From Agaribacterium sp. ZY112 (lineage in GTDB: Bacteria; Pseudomonadota; Gammaproteobacteria; Pseudomonadales; Cellvibrionaceae): 64,000 nt of DNA. Both the position numbers and the translations under genes were made by a program. The notes under the pieces are model-generated. The model searched no databases and was not told the origin of the DNA. It worked only from the letters and a program-made list of their open reading frames with translations. Of the stretch, positions 45,880-56,137 are shown in pieces (within the stretch, counting starts at the first letter, position 1; each line of letters opens with the position of its first letter). The stretch spans positions 248,001 through 312,000 of the forward strand of contig NZ_CP166840.1 in NCBI RefSeq assembly GCF_041346925.1. The letters run 5' to 3'.

Positions 45880-46509
45880 TTAACCTTTAAAGCCCTTTGC
45901 AACCACATACACCTCGCGTGAACGCGCTCGAGATGAATCTGGCTTTCGAATAAGTACGGTCGCAAAGCTCTCGCGACAAGCTTTAACATAATCATCAAAG
46001 CCCTCTCCCTGAAAAACTTTACAAGCAAAACCGCCCTTTGGCGCTAGGGTTCGCACAGCAAAATCTAAGGCCAACTCCACCAAATACATTGAAGCGGGCT
46101 GATCAACAGCACTTACTCCACTCATATTGGGGGCCATATCTGAAATTACAAGGTCACATTTATTATCACCTAATACGTCTAACAAACGCTCGTAGACCAC
46201 TTCTTCAGTGAAGTCGCCCTGTACAAACTCAACTCCCGCGAGAGAATCCATAGGCAATATATCTGATGCGATCACAGAACCTTTATGGCCCGCCAGCTTC
46301 GCTGCAACTTGTGACCAGCCGCCCGGTGCCGCCCCCAAGTCAACAACCGACATACCAGGGCGAAACAAACGATCCTTATCGTTTAACTCAAGTAACTTAT
46401 AACTCGCACGTGAGCGATAACCATCTTTCTGGCTTTGTTTGACATACTGATCGCTAAAATGCTCCTGCATCCAGCGATTTGAACTCTTAGATTTACTCGA
46501 TTTGGACAT
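45880..46509 (-). CDS. rlmE: 23S rRNA 2'-O-ribose U2552 methyltransferase RlmE
   Basis: RlmE (FtsJ/RrmJ) methylates U2552 in the A loop of 23S rRNA. The 209-residue protein begins with a basic tail and has [19 protein letters not shown], the SAM-binding [15 protein letters not shown], the SDMAPNMSG loop and the CKVFQGEG strand, with the K-D-K-E catalytic pattern in place. It is divergent from yhbY at 46603, as in E. coli. Confidence 0.96.
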   Translation of the reverse strand: MSKSSKSKSSNRWMQEHFSDQYVKQSQKDGYRSRASYKLLELNDKDRLFRPGMSVVDLGAAPGGWSQVAAKLAGHKGSVIASDILPMDSLAGVEFVQGDFTEEVVYERLLDVLGDNKCDLVISDMAPNMSGVSAVDQPASMYLVELALDFAVRTLAPKGGFACKVFQGEGFDDYVKACRESFATVLIRKPDSSRARSREVYVVAKGFKG

Positions 46510-46602
46510 TAACTAGCTAGCCTCTATACATCAGGCATGGATCAAAAAACACTAAAGGCTTAAAATAGCATATTTCGCCACCTATAACTTCTGGAAAAGC
46601 CT

Positions 46603-46902
46603 GTGCCTCTATCTCGTGACACCATAAAAAGCTATCGCAACATCGGCCACGACCTTAAACCTGTCGTCACCATCTCTGAAAACGGTTTAAGTGAAGGTGT
46701 TCAAAACGAACTTGATCGCGCTTTAACAGACCACGAACTCGTCAAAGTAAAGCTCGCCATTGGCGATAGAGAGGCTCGAAAAACCATTTGTGCAGAGGCC
46801 GCCAGTAAGGCCGGCGCTGAAATTGTTCAAGAAATTGGCAAGGTTGCGCTGATGTACCGAGAATCAAACAAAAGCAATATCAAGACCTCTAATATCCGCT
46901 AG
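46603..46902 (+). CDS. yhbY: RNA-binding protein YhbY (CRM domain)
   Basis: The 99-residue protein consists of a CRS1-YhbY (CRM) RNA-binding domain: IGHDLKPVVTISENGLSEGV, LTDHELVKVKLAIGDREA and a C-terminal IGKVALMYRESNKS. It associates with pre-50S particles and assists ribosome assembly. Translation begins at GTG (46603), with GGAAAAG upstream. It is divergent from rlmE, the usual arrangement. Confidence 0.93.
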   Translation: MPLSRDTIKSYRNIGHDLKPVVTISENGLSEGVQNELDRALTDHELVKVKLAIGDREARKTICAEAASKAGAEIVQEIGKVALMYRESNKSNIKTSNIR

Positions 46903-46933
46903 GCCAAGCAGGCCTCAGCCGAATAAGGAAACT

Positions 46934-48454
46934 TTGCGCAAGCTAACGCTTAAGCCTTGCGTAAAGTTAAGAAAAACGGCTACCTTGGGCACAACATCCA
47001 TAAGAGCCCGCTACGTGTTCAAGTTCAACAGCATCCATTTTAAGCTATGGCTTGCCATTGCCATCCCTCTTATTGCCTTGTTAGCAATACTGCTTAGCGT
47101 TAATTTTTTACAGTTAAAAAAACGCTTTATTCACTACAGCCAACAGGCTGCTGCCGAACAACTGCCAAGCCTTAGTAATCGACTTGCTGAAATCTACGAA
47201 CAGCGCGGCTCCTTTGCCCCCTTTAAGCACAAACCTCCGCTGTGGCAAAAAGTCGTTGGCCGCAGCTTAAACCTAGCGCCTCCTCATAGGCCACCCAAAC
47301 CTAGGCCCCACGATAAAAAGCCCCACAAGGCCAAACCACCCGAACGGCGTGAACCTCACATAGAAAAGAACCAGCAAGCGTTTGCGCGCAGCCTCACCCT
47401 TTATAACAGCGAGCGGCAGTATATTAGCGGCAATACCAAGCCAGCCGACGACATTCAATGGCTAGCCGTTGAGTCGCAGAATAAAATAGTGGGCTGGATC
47501 AGTTACGAGCCCCCCAAAACCATCTTACGTAAAAGCGGGCAACGCTTTTTGCTTAAGCAATTACACTTTTTTCTCTGGGCCAGCCTAGGCCTTACCCTTG
47601 CCGCCGCCTTAATTGCCGCCCTCATTGCTCGCTGGCTCACGAAGCCTCTCAAAGCAATCAAAGTCAAAGCTCAAGAAGTTGGGCAAGGGAATTTCAGTGT
47701 TCGCCTGAACTATCAAAGCAGCGATGAGCTCGGCACCCTATGCACTAGCTTTAACAGCATGGTAGAGCAGCTGGAACAAAGCGAAGAGCTGAGGCGGCGA
47801 TGGTTTGCAGATATCAGCCACGAACTGCGCACTCCTGTGTCAGTTCTCAAAGCTCAAATTGAAGCAATGATTGACGGCGTGCGCCCTAGTGACAGCGACA
47901 ACCTAGGTGTGTTGAATAAACAAATCAAACAGATGCAGCAACTGATCGATGACATCTTCACTCTTGCTCTAGGCGACGCTCAAGCACTTAGTTTAAGACG
48001 TGAACGTGTGGATATCGACGTGCTTTTACAAGACTTCAAACAAAGCCAAGCTTCGCGCTGCAGCCAACAGGGTTTTGAATTTCGCCTACTGACAGACAAC
48101 GAGCCTTTAAGCTGTAACATCGACGCCCAGCGCTTCGAGCAAGTACTCAATAACCTTGTTAGTAATAGCCTCAGTTACAGCGATGCGCCGGGCCACATAC
48201 AGTGGACGTTAAAAAGACAGCACGACCACATAGAACTTCTCTGTGAAGATAGCAGCCCCGGCGTCAGCAAGCACGAGCTACAGAAAATATTCGAACGTAT
48301 GCACCGCGTAGAAAAGTCTCGAAGCCGAGCTAGTGGAGGTGCCGGCCTTGGCCTTGCACTCTGTAAAACCATCATAGAAAACCATGGTGGCAGTATCGAA
48401 GCACAAGCGAGCTCGCTTGGAGGCTTAGCCATCTTAATTAAATTACCAAGCTGA
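46934..48454 (+). CDS. Sensor histidine kinase with a His/Pro/Lys-rich periplasmic region
   Basis: The frame opens at a TTG (46934) with AAGGA just before; a GTG at 47015 (MFKFNSIHF) starts nearer the first membrane helix and could be the true start. The protein has helix 1 (LWLAIAIPLIALLAILLSV), a periplasmic region and helix 2 (FFLWASLGLTLAAALIAAL). A HAMP segment, HisKA with the phosphorylated His296 (numbered from TTG) in DISHELRTPVSVLKAQ and a HATPase domain follow (N-box VLNNLVSNSL, GAGLGLALC). It resembles BaeS. Residues about 98-145 are extremely rich in Pro, His and Lys, as in metal-binding sensors, which is inference. It is paired with the response regulator directly downstream. Confidence 0.9.
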   Translation: MRKLTLKPCVKLRKTATLGTTSIRARYVFKFNSIHFKLWLAIAIPLIALLAILLSVNFLQLKKRFIHYSQQAAAEQLPSLSNRLAEIYEQRGSFAPFKHKPPLWQKVVGRSLNLAPPHRPPKPRPHDKKPHKAKPPERREPHIEKNQQAFARSLTLYNSERQYISGNTKPADDIQWLAVESQNKIVGWISYEPPKTILRKSGQRFLLKQLHFFLWASLGLTLAAALIAALIARWLTKPLKAIKVKAQEVGQGNFSVRLNYQSSDELGTLCTSFNSMVEQLEQSEELRRRWFADISHELRTPVSVLKAQIEAMIDGVRPSDSDNLGVLNKQIKQMQQLIDDIFTLALGDAQALSLRRERVDIDVLLQDFKQSQASRCSQQGFEFRLLTDNEPLSCNIDAQRFEQVLNNLVSNSLSYSDAPGHIQWTLKRQHDHIELLCEDSSPGVSKHELQKIFERMHRVEKSRSRASGGAGLGLALCKTIIENHGGSIEAQASSLGGLAILIKLPS

Positions 48455-48478
48455 TCCGCAACAAATGAGCAAGATAAA

Positions 48479-49165
48479 ATGAGCAAGCACATTGTTATTG
48501 TTGAAGATGAAAGCACCCTTGCCGACATCATTAAATCTTATTGCGAAGCAGCTGGCTTTAGCTGCTCGGTGCTTAATGATGGGGCCATCGCTTCACAATG
48601 GTTTGAAGAGCACCAAGCAGATTTAGCCATTCTCGACCTTATGCTACCGGGTAAAGATGGTTTAACACTCTGCCGCGAGCTCCAGCAACACAGCCCGCAC
48701 ACAGTTATCATAATGGCGACGGCTAAAACAGAAGAGGTCGATCGCTTGTTAGGTTTGGAAATTGGCGCCGATGACTATATATGTAAACCTTATAGCCCTA
48801 GAGAACTGATCGCGCGCATTAAAGCCATTTTTAGGCGCTTAGAGGCACATGAGGAGCCATACACCCAGGAGATTAGACTGGAAGAGCAACGCCTCTGCGT
48901 TGTAGTAAAGGGGAATGAACTACAACTAACCGCCGTCGAAATGGCTTTATTTAGCTTGTTATTTCATAAACCCGGCCATATTTTTTCTCGCTCCTATATT
49001 ATGGACAGCATCTATAACGACTATCGTATCGTGAGCGACAGAACGGTTGATAGCCACATTAAAAAACTGCGTAAGAAACTGAATGAAGCAGCCCCAGAAC
49101 TACAGCTTATCCACTCAATCTATGGGGCGGGCTATAAATACGAATTCCAGAAGAATGAAGACTAA
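48479..49165 (+). CDS. OmpR-family response regulator (BaeR-like)
   Basis: The 228-residue regulator has a receiver domain with phospho-acceptor Asp53 in LAILDLMLPGKDG and Lys103 in DDYICKPY. A winged-helix DNA-binding domain follows (AVEMALFSLLFHKPG, DSHIKKLRKKL, IHSIYGAGYKYEF). It starts 25 bases after the kinase stop, so it is part of the same operon, and its 3' end overlaps the following lipoprotein gene. By analogy with BaeSR it may respond to envelope stress; the kinase's His-rich sensor suggests metals instead. Confidence 0.93.
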   Translation: MSKHIVIVEDESTLADIIKSYCEAAGFSCSVLNDGAIASQWFEEHQADLAILDLMLPGKDGLTLCRELQQHSPHTVIIMATAKTEEVDRLLGLEIGADDYICKPYSPRELIARIKAIFRRLEAHEEPYTQEIRLEEQRLCVVVKGNELQLTAVEMALFSLLFHKPGHIFSRSYIMDSIYNDYRIVSDRTVDSHIKKLRKKLNEAAPELQLIHSIYGAGYKYEFQKNED

Positions 49166-49580
49166 ACACTTTAAGCAACCAAGCCTTATTTTGGCCTTAA
49201 GCACACTCTGCCTCAGCGCCTGCAGTAATTTTGGCCAGGAACTAAGTGAAAATAGTGAGTTTCTAACCCGAATGAGTGACTCCGGTTTAAAACACTTTGA
49301 ATTACGCTATTTACCACCCGAAGCAAAAGAAAAATCTAAAAAGCAACAGCAAGAACAGGCGAGCAGGCCCACAAGCCCTAAGCGTCGTTATAAAAAAGTA
49401 CTGTCACAAATGACAGATGAAGCCGAACGTCAGATCGAAGAAAACCACTATTGCAGAGAAGGGTTTTGGATTATGAGCTTGGTGCGCAAAGGCCCATCAC
49501 TAAGAATGCGAGGCGAGTGTAACGAACTCGCCTCCAAGGAAGACAGAGATACCTACCCAGATTCGATCAAGCATTGGTAG
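49155..49580 (+). CDS. Small lipoprotein in the two-component operon
   Basis: Start at 49155 (MKTKHFKQPSLIL), inside the last codons of the regulator, is preferred over 49083. The lipobox LSAC at about residues 20-23 predicts a lipidated product of about 141 residues. The mature part is polar, with Gln/Lys/Pro-rich (KEKSKKQQQEQ) and charged helical segments and two Cys in the C-terminal third, ending KHW. No family is recognised. Its overlap with the regulator gene suggests co-regulation, perhaps as target or modulator of the kinase. Confidence 0.8.
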   Translation: MKTKHFKQPSLILALSTLCLSACSNFGQELSENSEFLTRMSDSGLKHFELRYLPPEAKEKSKKQQQEQASRPTSPKRRYKKVLSQMTDEAERQIEENHYCREGFWIMSLVRKGPSLRMRGECNELASKEDRDTYPDSIKHW

Positions 49581-49586
49581 GAATAA

Positions 49587-51188
49587 TTAAACCTCTATAT
49601 TGGCAGTTTCTCCTTCGAGCAATATTCGACGCTCGGGCAAAGCCAGATCCAGCTCGTGCTCCGCAATTACCTCTAATATTTGCAAATTAATATCTTCGGT
49701 AATGGCTTTGGCTTCATCAATTTTTACAACGTTGATATAAGCATTTAAGACAACAACATAAGCATCTTCACTGATATCCTCAAAGCGAATGCGCAAATCA
49801 TCATCAAGAATTTGCTCATGGGCCTTCATCATCTCAGTTAACGATGCCAATAAAGATCGCAACTGCTCAGGTTTGGCTTTTAATGACAGCCTTAACTTGC
49901 GGTAATAATGCCGTCTATCAATAGAGGAGTAGTTTTCAACATGCTTGGAGGCAAATTCTGAATTGGGAATATAAACCAAGGTGCGATCCAGCTTACGAAT
50001 CAAAGTGGAGCGCAAGCCTATTTCTTCTACCACCCCCAAAGTTGTACCAAAACGGCAAAAATCACCTGGTTTAATAGGGCGAGCAACGTAGAGCGTAAAT
50101 GCGCCAAAGACATTCTCTAAGGTTTTCTGAGCCGCAAGCGCAACGGCCAAACTACCAATACCTAAACCAGCAAGTAAGGCACCAATGTTAAAGCCCTCAG
50201 CTTTCAGCCAAACCAAAGCCAAGACAAAAACAAAAACAAATTTCAGCGTTGTCGCTAAGGGTCTAGCTACCGCAACAGAGAAACGATTTTTATCACCTTT
50301 ACGAATGTAGATAGAAGCAGCAAGCTCAATAACAACCAAGCCAAGCATCACCATCGCTAAATAATGCAATACTGATGGGTTCACATAAACCTTTGCACGC
50401 AAAGACAAACCTAAATGTGAAACGCCTTCTTGCAGCAATTTTAAAAATAGAAAGTAGCGAAACCCATAACGTACAAGATATTCATAAGGCTCACGGTAGA
50501 GTTCATCTATCCGTACAAATTTTAGCGGCAGAGCTAAAAGGGCCAAACCAAACCATAAAACAACACAAAGTAAAACCAGAGCAACAAACTGCCAATTGTG
50601 CATATCCCAAATTTGAAAAGCAGGTAGGTGCTGCTCTAAACGCTCAACCCAAGGTGGGTAACCAAATTCATCCCACAGTACTGGAACCTTCTGCAAGCTC
50701 GCATTGGATATACGCCAAACCTTACCACCTTCAGCATAGGGAATACGCTGAATATAAACGGGTACTTCACCGTTACTGATTTCTAATACGCCCAATAAAT
50801 CTCTGTAATTAGGTAAATCATCATCGAGATGCCCCTCCTCCTCTGAACTGATGGTAGAAAGATCTACAATTTTTTGCTGGCTCCAGACAAGGGCCAAACG
50901 ACGAATCAATTCAGGCCCACCTAAAGCAGCAACGTCTTTATCCAAATAGCGCATATCAATATATTCGGACGCTTGCTCCCAATCACCTTCAACTGCTGCT
51001 GCACGTAATTTCAACATCGCAGATAAGGGACTTCGACCTGGGTCGTCACGCTCAAGCTCTAAGCTCTGCTCTATCTGTTCAGCATTCTCACTGATATCAG
51101 AAATAGTCTTTAGGTTAATCTGCTCCTCGGCATATACAGAGCAATTTAAAACAGCTAAGAGAAAGGCAACAACAAACGTAAGCTTCAC
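49587..51188 (-). CDS. MscS-type mechanosensitive channel
   Basis: The 533-residue protein starts at a GTG (51188) with AGGAT upstream. It has a signal peptide and a periplasmic N-terminal region of about 180 residues. Several membrane helices follow. The core includes GALLAGLGIGSLAVALAAQKTLENVFGAFTLYVARPIKPGDFC, the pore-lining TM3 and beta-domain signature of MscS. MscS channels open under membrane tension and release solutes after osmotic downshock. The long N-terminus places it among the larger MscS-like proteins. The 237 bases upstream hold no gene. Confidence 0.92.
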   Translation of the reverse strand: MKLTFVVAFLLAVLNCSVYAEEQINLKTISDISENAEQIEQSLELERDDPGRSPLSAMLKLRAAAVEGDWEQASEYIDMRYLDKDVAALGGPELIRRLALVWSQQKIVDLSTISSEEEGHLDDDLPNYRDLLGVLEISNGEVPVYIQRIPYAEGGKVWRISNASLQKVPVLWDEFGYPPWVERLEQHLPAFQIWDMHNWQFVALVLLCVVLWFGLALLALPLKFVRIDELYREPYEYLVRYGFRYFLFLKLLQEGVSHLGLSLRAKVYVNPSVLHYLAMVMLGLVVIELAASIYIRKGDKNRFSVAVARPLATTLKFVFVFVLALVWLKAEGFNIGALLAGLGIGSLAVALAAQKTLENVFGAFTLYVARPIKPGDFCRFGTTLGVVEEIGLRSTLIRKLDRTLVYIPNSEFASKHVENYSSIDRRHYYRKLRLSLKAKPEQLRSLLASLTEMMKAHEQILDDDLRIRFEDISEDAYVVVLNAYINVVKIDEAKAITEDINLQILEVIAEHELDLALPERRILLEGETANIEV

Positions 51189-51425
51189 AGATTCATCCTG
51201 AGTCGAGCGGGCATAGAGTCTTTAACCCACTAAGAGTCTTCAACGCATAAGAAGCACTAAAGCAACAAAGCCCTAACGGGTATTAGAAAAATGGCACGAA
51301 ATATAAACACAGACAAGTGTACGCGATTCTTTATACAAGACCCAATACACAAACATGAATACAGATAAGCAAAACAAATAAAGATATACAAATAGACAGG
51401 CCGCAACAAAAACTAACTACAGAAG

Positions 51426-51890
51426 CTACTCAAGTAAGCTTTGTTGATATTTTCGACCCAATTCACGCGCCATATTCATAATAAGCAAGGCAAACAGCTC
51501 CAAATCTTTATCATGCAAAGCCATAAGTGCATCACGATCAAGCACTAAGAGAGTCGCAGCAGCTGTCACTTTAGCTGTACCAGATTGGGGTTGAATGCCA
51601 ATAAAAGCGCTTTCACCAAAAACGTCACCGTAACTTAAGCTTGCTTGTAGGGTGTGCAGTTCTTCACTATCAAAAACGCAGTCCACACGACCATCAAGTA
51701 AGACATAAATACTACTAGGCGGCTCGCCCTGAGAAAAGATGGTGTCGCCCGCTTTGTGTTGTTCGACATGAAGGTAGGCGCACAGTTCATTGAGCTGTTT
51801 TTCATCTAAGGCGCCAAATAAAGAGATACGCTCAGCGTCAAAATCCTTTGCGCTGAGAAATAAAGCTTGTTGTGCTGCTTGGACTGTCAT
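51426..51890 (-). CDS. Cyclic-nucleotide-binding domain protein
   Basis: Start at 51890 (MTVQAAQQALF) is preferred, with AAGGAG about eight bases upstream. The protein of about 154 residues is a single CAP-type cNMP-binding beta barrel. It carries GDTIFSQGEPPSSIYVLLDGRVDC, followed by the phosphate-binding-cassette-like FGESAFIGIQPQSGTAKVTA and a C-terminal helix. There is no DNA-binding domain. It may bind cAMP or cGMP, or be a ligand-free signalling module; the target is not apparent. Confidence 0.88.
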   Translation of the reverse strand: MTVQAAQQALFLSAKDFDAERISLFGALDEKQLNELCAYLHVEQHKAGDTIFSQGEPPSSIYVLLDGRVDCVFDSEELHTLQASLSYGDVFGESAFIGIQPQSGTAKVTAAATLLVLDRDALMALHDKDLELFALLIMNMARELGRKYQQSLLE

Positions 51891-52149
51891 CACACACTCC
51901 TTGGGCTTTTGGACAAAGCTCTTTACCTGCAAGCGGCAGGTCCTTGCCAAATTACCATCACTTTTACCACTTAAACATAAAGCTGCAAATCGTAGGCCAT
52001 TTACCAGCGCCTATATCTTTATAGACCTTAGCTTTTGCTTACAGTTTCTTACGCTAAATACTCACTAAGCGATCAAACTGCTTAATAGGTATTTCGACCA
52101 TGACGGTAAGGGCTTTAGTTCTACCTTAGCTTATCAGAAGCGTAGATAC

Positions 52150-52192
52150 AAAAAAGCCCGCACTTAGCAGTAAATATGCTTAAGTACGGGCT
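52150..52192 (-). terminator. Terminator of the fibro-slime lipoprotein gene
   Basis: A near-perfect stem (52155-52169 with 52177-52192, one bulge and one G-U) is followed by T on the minus strand. It lies about 20 bases after the stop of the 1220-residue gene. Confidence 0.85.
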
Positions 52193-52213
52193 CTTATTAC
52201 ATCCAGTTACAAC

Positions 52214-55200
52214 TTACTCTTCAAGACACTCAAGGTTAATACTGGTTTCAAACTGGAACTCACTGCGAGTGGTATGACGCTCGGCAAAGAACAAGTCAAA
52301 ACTATAGGTCTCACCAATAACCAGGCCTAACTCTGCAGCCACATTATCAACGGTAACCGTTGCCGTTTCAGCGCCGTGAACACCACCTAAGTCAATCACG
52401 CGATGACCATTGATATACACCCAAAGGTCATCATCACCAACAAAGGTAAAGGTTTCACCACCGTTATAATCAAACTGCATGTTCGCTTCTAAAGTAAAGA
52501 AGAAGTTTTTATCGTAACCATCTGTATTACCCCAGCCTTCACCGTTAAGAGGGAAGAAGTCGAAGTCAGAGTAAGTCCAAATGTTAGAACCAGGCTCACG
52601 TGTCAGGCTTAGATTGTGGGTAAACGGAATGTTGATTCCTTCAACCGTGTTATACCACTGATCAAATTCAGCACGACCATTGGTTGTCTTTGAATATCGC
52701 CCTTCTTTGGCATAGACAGGCTTACCATCAGCTCCGAGCATGTCGGTGACAATGCCCTTCTCTGAACCAATTTCATATTCAAAGTCAGGATGGCTGGCTT
52801 TAAAGTCTCTTAAAGTAACAGGAAGCAAACGTGTAGTTTCATCACTGACATTACAGGCGATAGGCTCGCTGGTTGCGCTAAAGCGAACCGTTACCGCATC
52901 ACTATTATCAAGGCCATCACTGACAATAAGTTGTACAACATAATCGCCTTCAGTCGCTAGCTGCAAACTGGGTTCAGCACTTGTTGCATGAGCAAGAGAA
53001 GCGCTTGCACCGTCAGGCTGACTCAGCAGACTCCAACTGTAGCTTAGAGTGTCACCATCATCATCGTAACTATTTAGACCACTAAAGCTGAGCTCAGTAC
53101 TAACATCAACTTCCTCGGCAATATCATCAATAACAGCGACGGGTTTTACGTTTAAAGTACTAAGCGTTAGCGTATCTAACTCACTATCTAACTCACCATC
53201 ATTCACCATCAACTGCAGCACATAACTACCACGCACATCTATGGCCAATGTCGGCATTGCTAGATCCGCACCAACAAGTACAGAGTTTGAATCCGAAGGT
53301 GCATTTACAAGCTGCCAGTGATAACTCAAGGCATCACCATCTGGGTCATAACTATTCGAACCGTTAAGCATCACTTCCGAATTTAAAGTAACAGCCTGAT
53401 CGTCCCCCGCATCAGCAATGGGTCGCTGATTTTCATTAGCACTTGTTACCGTGACTTCATCAATTTGTGAATCGAGCTCGCCATCATTAACAATCAGTGA
53501 AAATACATAAGTACCAGCCTCATCTAGGGTCACTGTAGGGCGAATCACATCTGTCGCACTTAGCTGAACCGTGCTTCCAGCTGGTGTTGTAACAACAGCC
53601 CAACTATAGCTCAGAACATCGCCATCAATATCCGAGCTACCACTCGCATCCAAACTAAGCGTCTCATGAACAACGGCACTAAGATCATCGCCGGCATCAG
53701 CCACAGGAGCATTATTCGGCTCTGGCGACGGTGAAGGGCTCGCAACCGGGCTAGGCGTTACAACCGGGCTCGGAGTTACAACCGGGCTCGGCGTTACAAC
53801 CGGGCTCGGAGTTACAACCGGGCTAGGCGTTACAACTGGGCTAGGCGTTACAACTGGGCTAGGCGTTACAACTGGGCTAGGCGTTACAACTGGGCTAGGC
53901 GTTACAACTGGGCTAGGCGTTACAACTGGGCTAGGTGTTACAACCGGGCTAGGTGTTACAACCGGGCTAGGAGTCACGACAGGGCTCGGTGTTACAACTG
54001 GGCTCGGTGTTACAACCGGGCTAGGTGTCACAACAGGGCTCGGAGTCACAACAGGGCTCGGAGTCACAACAGGGCTCGGAGTCACAACAGGGCTCGGAGT
54101 CACAACAGGGCTCGGAGTCACAACAGGGCTAGGTGTTACAACAGGAACAGGTGTACCTGGGCTAGGCATGGTACTTGGAGCAACACTTGGTGTGACGCCC
54201 GGAACCGTGCTTGGCATCACACTTGGCATAGAGCTAGGCTCTGGACTGGGGTCAACGCCTGGGTTACGGCAAATTAATGAACTGCCTTCATCATTATCAA
54301 CATAACCCAGCTTAAAAGGACGATAAGGCCAAGGGGCACCGTTATGAGGACGACTAATCGCTAAGTCACTAAATACGGTGTTTTTACTTGCTGGCACTAA
54401 AGGCAATTGACTGTCAGTTTCAGCGTCATAAACCCATAAACCGTATTTACTTTCTACATCACCGGCTTCGCCACCCATATTACAGAAACGGCTAATGCCA
54501 TCATCATTTAAGGTACAGCTCGACCAACTTACCACTGTTCGGCTCGAGCCGTCACGATAAGGCCAAACGGCACTGTACCAGCCTGGATCGCTTAACTGAC
54601 CAGGGTACAAATTCACACTGCCATCAATGAAGGCTTCCGGTGCTAACTCATTAAAAATATATTCGCTGCTGCCTGTACCAGGAGCATGAAACTCTAGAAT
54701 ATTACCGCCTTGCTGATCACTAAACTTGTGACGCAACAAACCAAGTAGATGACCATTTTCTGCTTGTACAAGCTTATCGATAGCAATAAAGCCTGCATCA
54801 CTGGCATTCAAACTTACGGTTTCATAGAGCTGATCTAGCTGCCCTGTTTCAGGGTTAATACGTAATACAGTGTAATTATTTTTAGCTAGAGCCGCACCAA
54901 TAGGAGTACTAATGGTGTAATTACAAATTTGCTCAGAATCCCAGGTTGTCGGAGTTTGAATACCTGCAGGCATTGAAGCCGAAGACATAAGAGCTGGTTC
55001 AATGGTCTCTGCAAAAAGAGCATCACCGGCTTTAGAAAGCACAGACTTTGCTCGCACGCCATTACACTCTTCGAGTACTTCGTAAGACTGCGACCAACGC
55101 ACAAACGCAACCTCTCCATTTTTAAGCGAAGTGGTTGTCAAGTCGTGATTATTGCCAAAGGTGAGCTGAACAATGTTATCGCCATTTACATGCATCTTAT

Positions 55201-55876
55201 GAAGTAGAGACGGACGCTGAGGCGGGCCAACTTTCACACAGTTATCATTTTCTGCAACAAAACGATCGATCTCACTATCGGGGTTGCCAGCTGCGCGGTC
55301 AGAAGAAAATACAATGGTGCCATTAGCCGCAAAAGCTGGAGCGGTGTCATGCCCTGAGTTAGCCACACCGTCATTAACAATAATGCGCTGAATCTCTTTA
55401 GTGGCAAAATCGTAACTATAAATATTCCACGTGTAATGGCTTTCACTGCTCTCTGGACCGTGAGCAGCAAAAAGTAAGGTGCTGCCATCAGCACTTACGT
55501 TTAAATCTTTAACGTCGTAATCACTAGAACCAAAGTAGCCTGCTAGAACATCACTCACACCAGCATCGATATCAACATTGGCCTGAAGTAATAACTTTGC
55601 ACCACCGGTACGCTCATAAGGTGAACTTCTGTCCTGTATCGATTGAGCTTCATTTTGCAGGCTCGTTTTCAAGGACTTATTGTTCGCTTCCTGTGCAGAA
55701 TCAATATCTCGCTTTACATACACCAAAGGAGTATCGGAAGTAATGTCTCCACTAAGGCTGGCATCAGGGCCTGCGCTTTTTTCAGAGCCTGAGCTCGCGC
55801 CACCACAAGCGACTAACAACTGAAGGCTAGCTGCGGTGCCAATAAGAGATAAATAACGACGTGTTTGCTTGTTCAT
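52214..55876 (-). CDS. Large lipoprotein: TolB-like domain, Ser-Pro linker, PKD/Ig-like domains, fibro-slime domain
   Basis: The 1220-residue protein has a signal with lipobox LVAC at about residue 24. The N-terminal part (about residues 50-540) has TolB/beta-propeller-like repeats ([29 protein letters not shown]). A Pro/Ser/Thr/Val linker follows, containing 22 copies of the six-residue unit VVTPSP. Then come three PKD/Ig-like modules of about 95 residues (each begins with 'VADAGDD...'-type and 'DGDTLSYSW'-type motifs). The C-terminus is a fibro-slime/PA14-like domain ([41 protein letters not shown]). The fibro-slime domain is common in secreted adhesins and carbohydrate-associated proteins. 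Surface attachment to polysaccharide is a plausible role, which is inference. Confidence 0.88.
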   Translation of the reverse strand: MNKQTRRYLSLIGTAASLQLLVACGGASSGSEKSAGPDASLSGDITSDTPLVYVKRDIDSAQEANNKSLKTSLQNEAQSIQDRSSPYERTGGAKLLLQANVDIDAGVSDVLAGYFGSSDYDVKDLNVSADGSTLLFAAHGPESSESHYTWNIYSYDFATKEIQRIIVNDGVANSGHDTAPAFAANGTIVFSSDRAAGNPDSEIDRFVAENDNCVKVGPPQRPSLLHKMHVNGDNIVQLTFGNNHDLTTTSLKNGEVAFVRWSQSYEVLEECNGVRAKSVLSKAGDALFAETIEPALMSSASMPAGIQTPTTWDSEQICNYTISTPIGAALAKNNYTVLRINPETGQLDQLYETVSLNASDAGFIAIDKLVQAENGHLLGLLRHKFSDQQGGNILEFHAPGTGSSEYIFNELAPEAFIDGSVNLYPGQLSDPGWYSAVWPYRDGSSRTVVSWSSCTLNDDGISRFCNMGGEAGDVESKYGLWVYDAETDSQLPLVPASKNTVFSDLAISRPHNGAPWPYRPFKLGYVDNDEGSSLICRNPGVDPSPEPSSMPSVMPSTVPGVTPSVAPSTMPSPGTPVPVVTPSPVVTPSPVVTPSPVVTPSPVVTPSPVVTPSPVVTPSPVVTPSPVVTPSPVVTPSPVVTPSPVVTPSPVVTPSPVVTPSPVVTPSPVVTPSPVVTPSPVVTPSPVVTPSPVVTPSPVVTPSPVVTPSPVASPSPSPEPNNAPVADAGDDLSAVVHETLSLDASGSSDIDGDVLSYSWAVVTTPAGSTVQLSATDVIRPTVTLDEAGTYVFSLIVNDGELDSQIDEVTVTSANENQRPIADAGDDQAVTLNSEVMLNGSNSYDPDGDALSYHWQLVNAPSDSNSVLVGADLAMPTLAIDVRGSYVLQLMVNDGELDSELDTLTLSTLNVKPVAVIDDIAEEVDVSTELSFSGLNSYDDDGDTLSYSWSLLSQPDGASASLAHATSAEPSLQLATEGDYVVQLIVSDGLDNSDAVTVRFSATSEPIACNVSDETTRLLPVTLRDFKASHPDFEYEIGSEKGIVTDMLGADGKPVYAKEGRYSKTTNGRAEFDQWYNTVEGINIPFTHNLSLTREPGSNIWTYSDFDFFPLNGEGWGNTDGYDKNFFFTLEANMQFDYNGGETFTFVGDDDLWVYINGHRVIDLGGVHGAETATVTVDNVAAELGLVIGETYSFDLFFAERHTTRSEFQFETSINLECLEE
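53748..54143. repeat. 18-bp tandem repeat coding for VVTPSP (22 copies)
   Basis: Twenty-two units of 18 bases encode the linker. Adjacent units share the same synonymous variants in blocks: for example six or so identical units near 53829-53930 and five near 54046-54125. This is the pattern of slippage or unequal exchange, so copy number probably varies between strains. Confidence 0.9.
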
Positions 55877-56102
55877 AGTGAGGTCCAGAGTCTCAGTACA
55901 AAAACTAAATCTTTAGACTGAGAATTTTGCCATCATGAGCAAAAAAATAATGAGATGCAGTTCCGCTGAAAGGCTCTGATCGATAAACGGTTAAGCAATT
56001 TGAGTTAAATGTGAGCAGACCCCCATTAATCGATTAAAAATCAAACAAGCAACATGAACAGCACATTAGGGAAGGTACTACCTAGAGAAGAAAACAGAAA
56101 AA

Positions 56103-56122
56103 GCAGGCCTTTATAGGCCTGC
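56103..56122 (-). terminator. Terminator of the motor operon
   Basis: A 7-bp GC-rich stem (56103-56109 with 56116-56122, loop of six) is followed by five T on the minus strand, 16 bases after the stop of the AgmX/TonB-like gene. Confidence 0.85.
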
Positions 56123-56137
56123 CTATCAACAAGCTGA

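Noticed and set aside
46934..49165. Kinase and regulator as copies of the 5506-7565 pair
   Set aside because: The receivers, sensor domains and C-terminal details differ too much for a recent duplication; they are separate systems.
53700..54200. CRISPR array
   Set aside because: The 18-bp units are direct in-frame coding repeats without spacers, and there are no cas genes.
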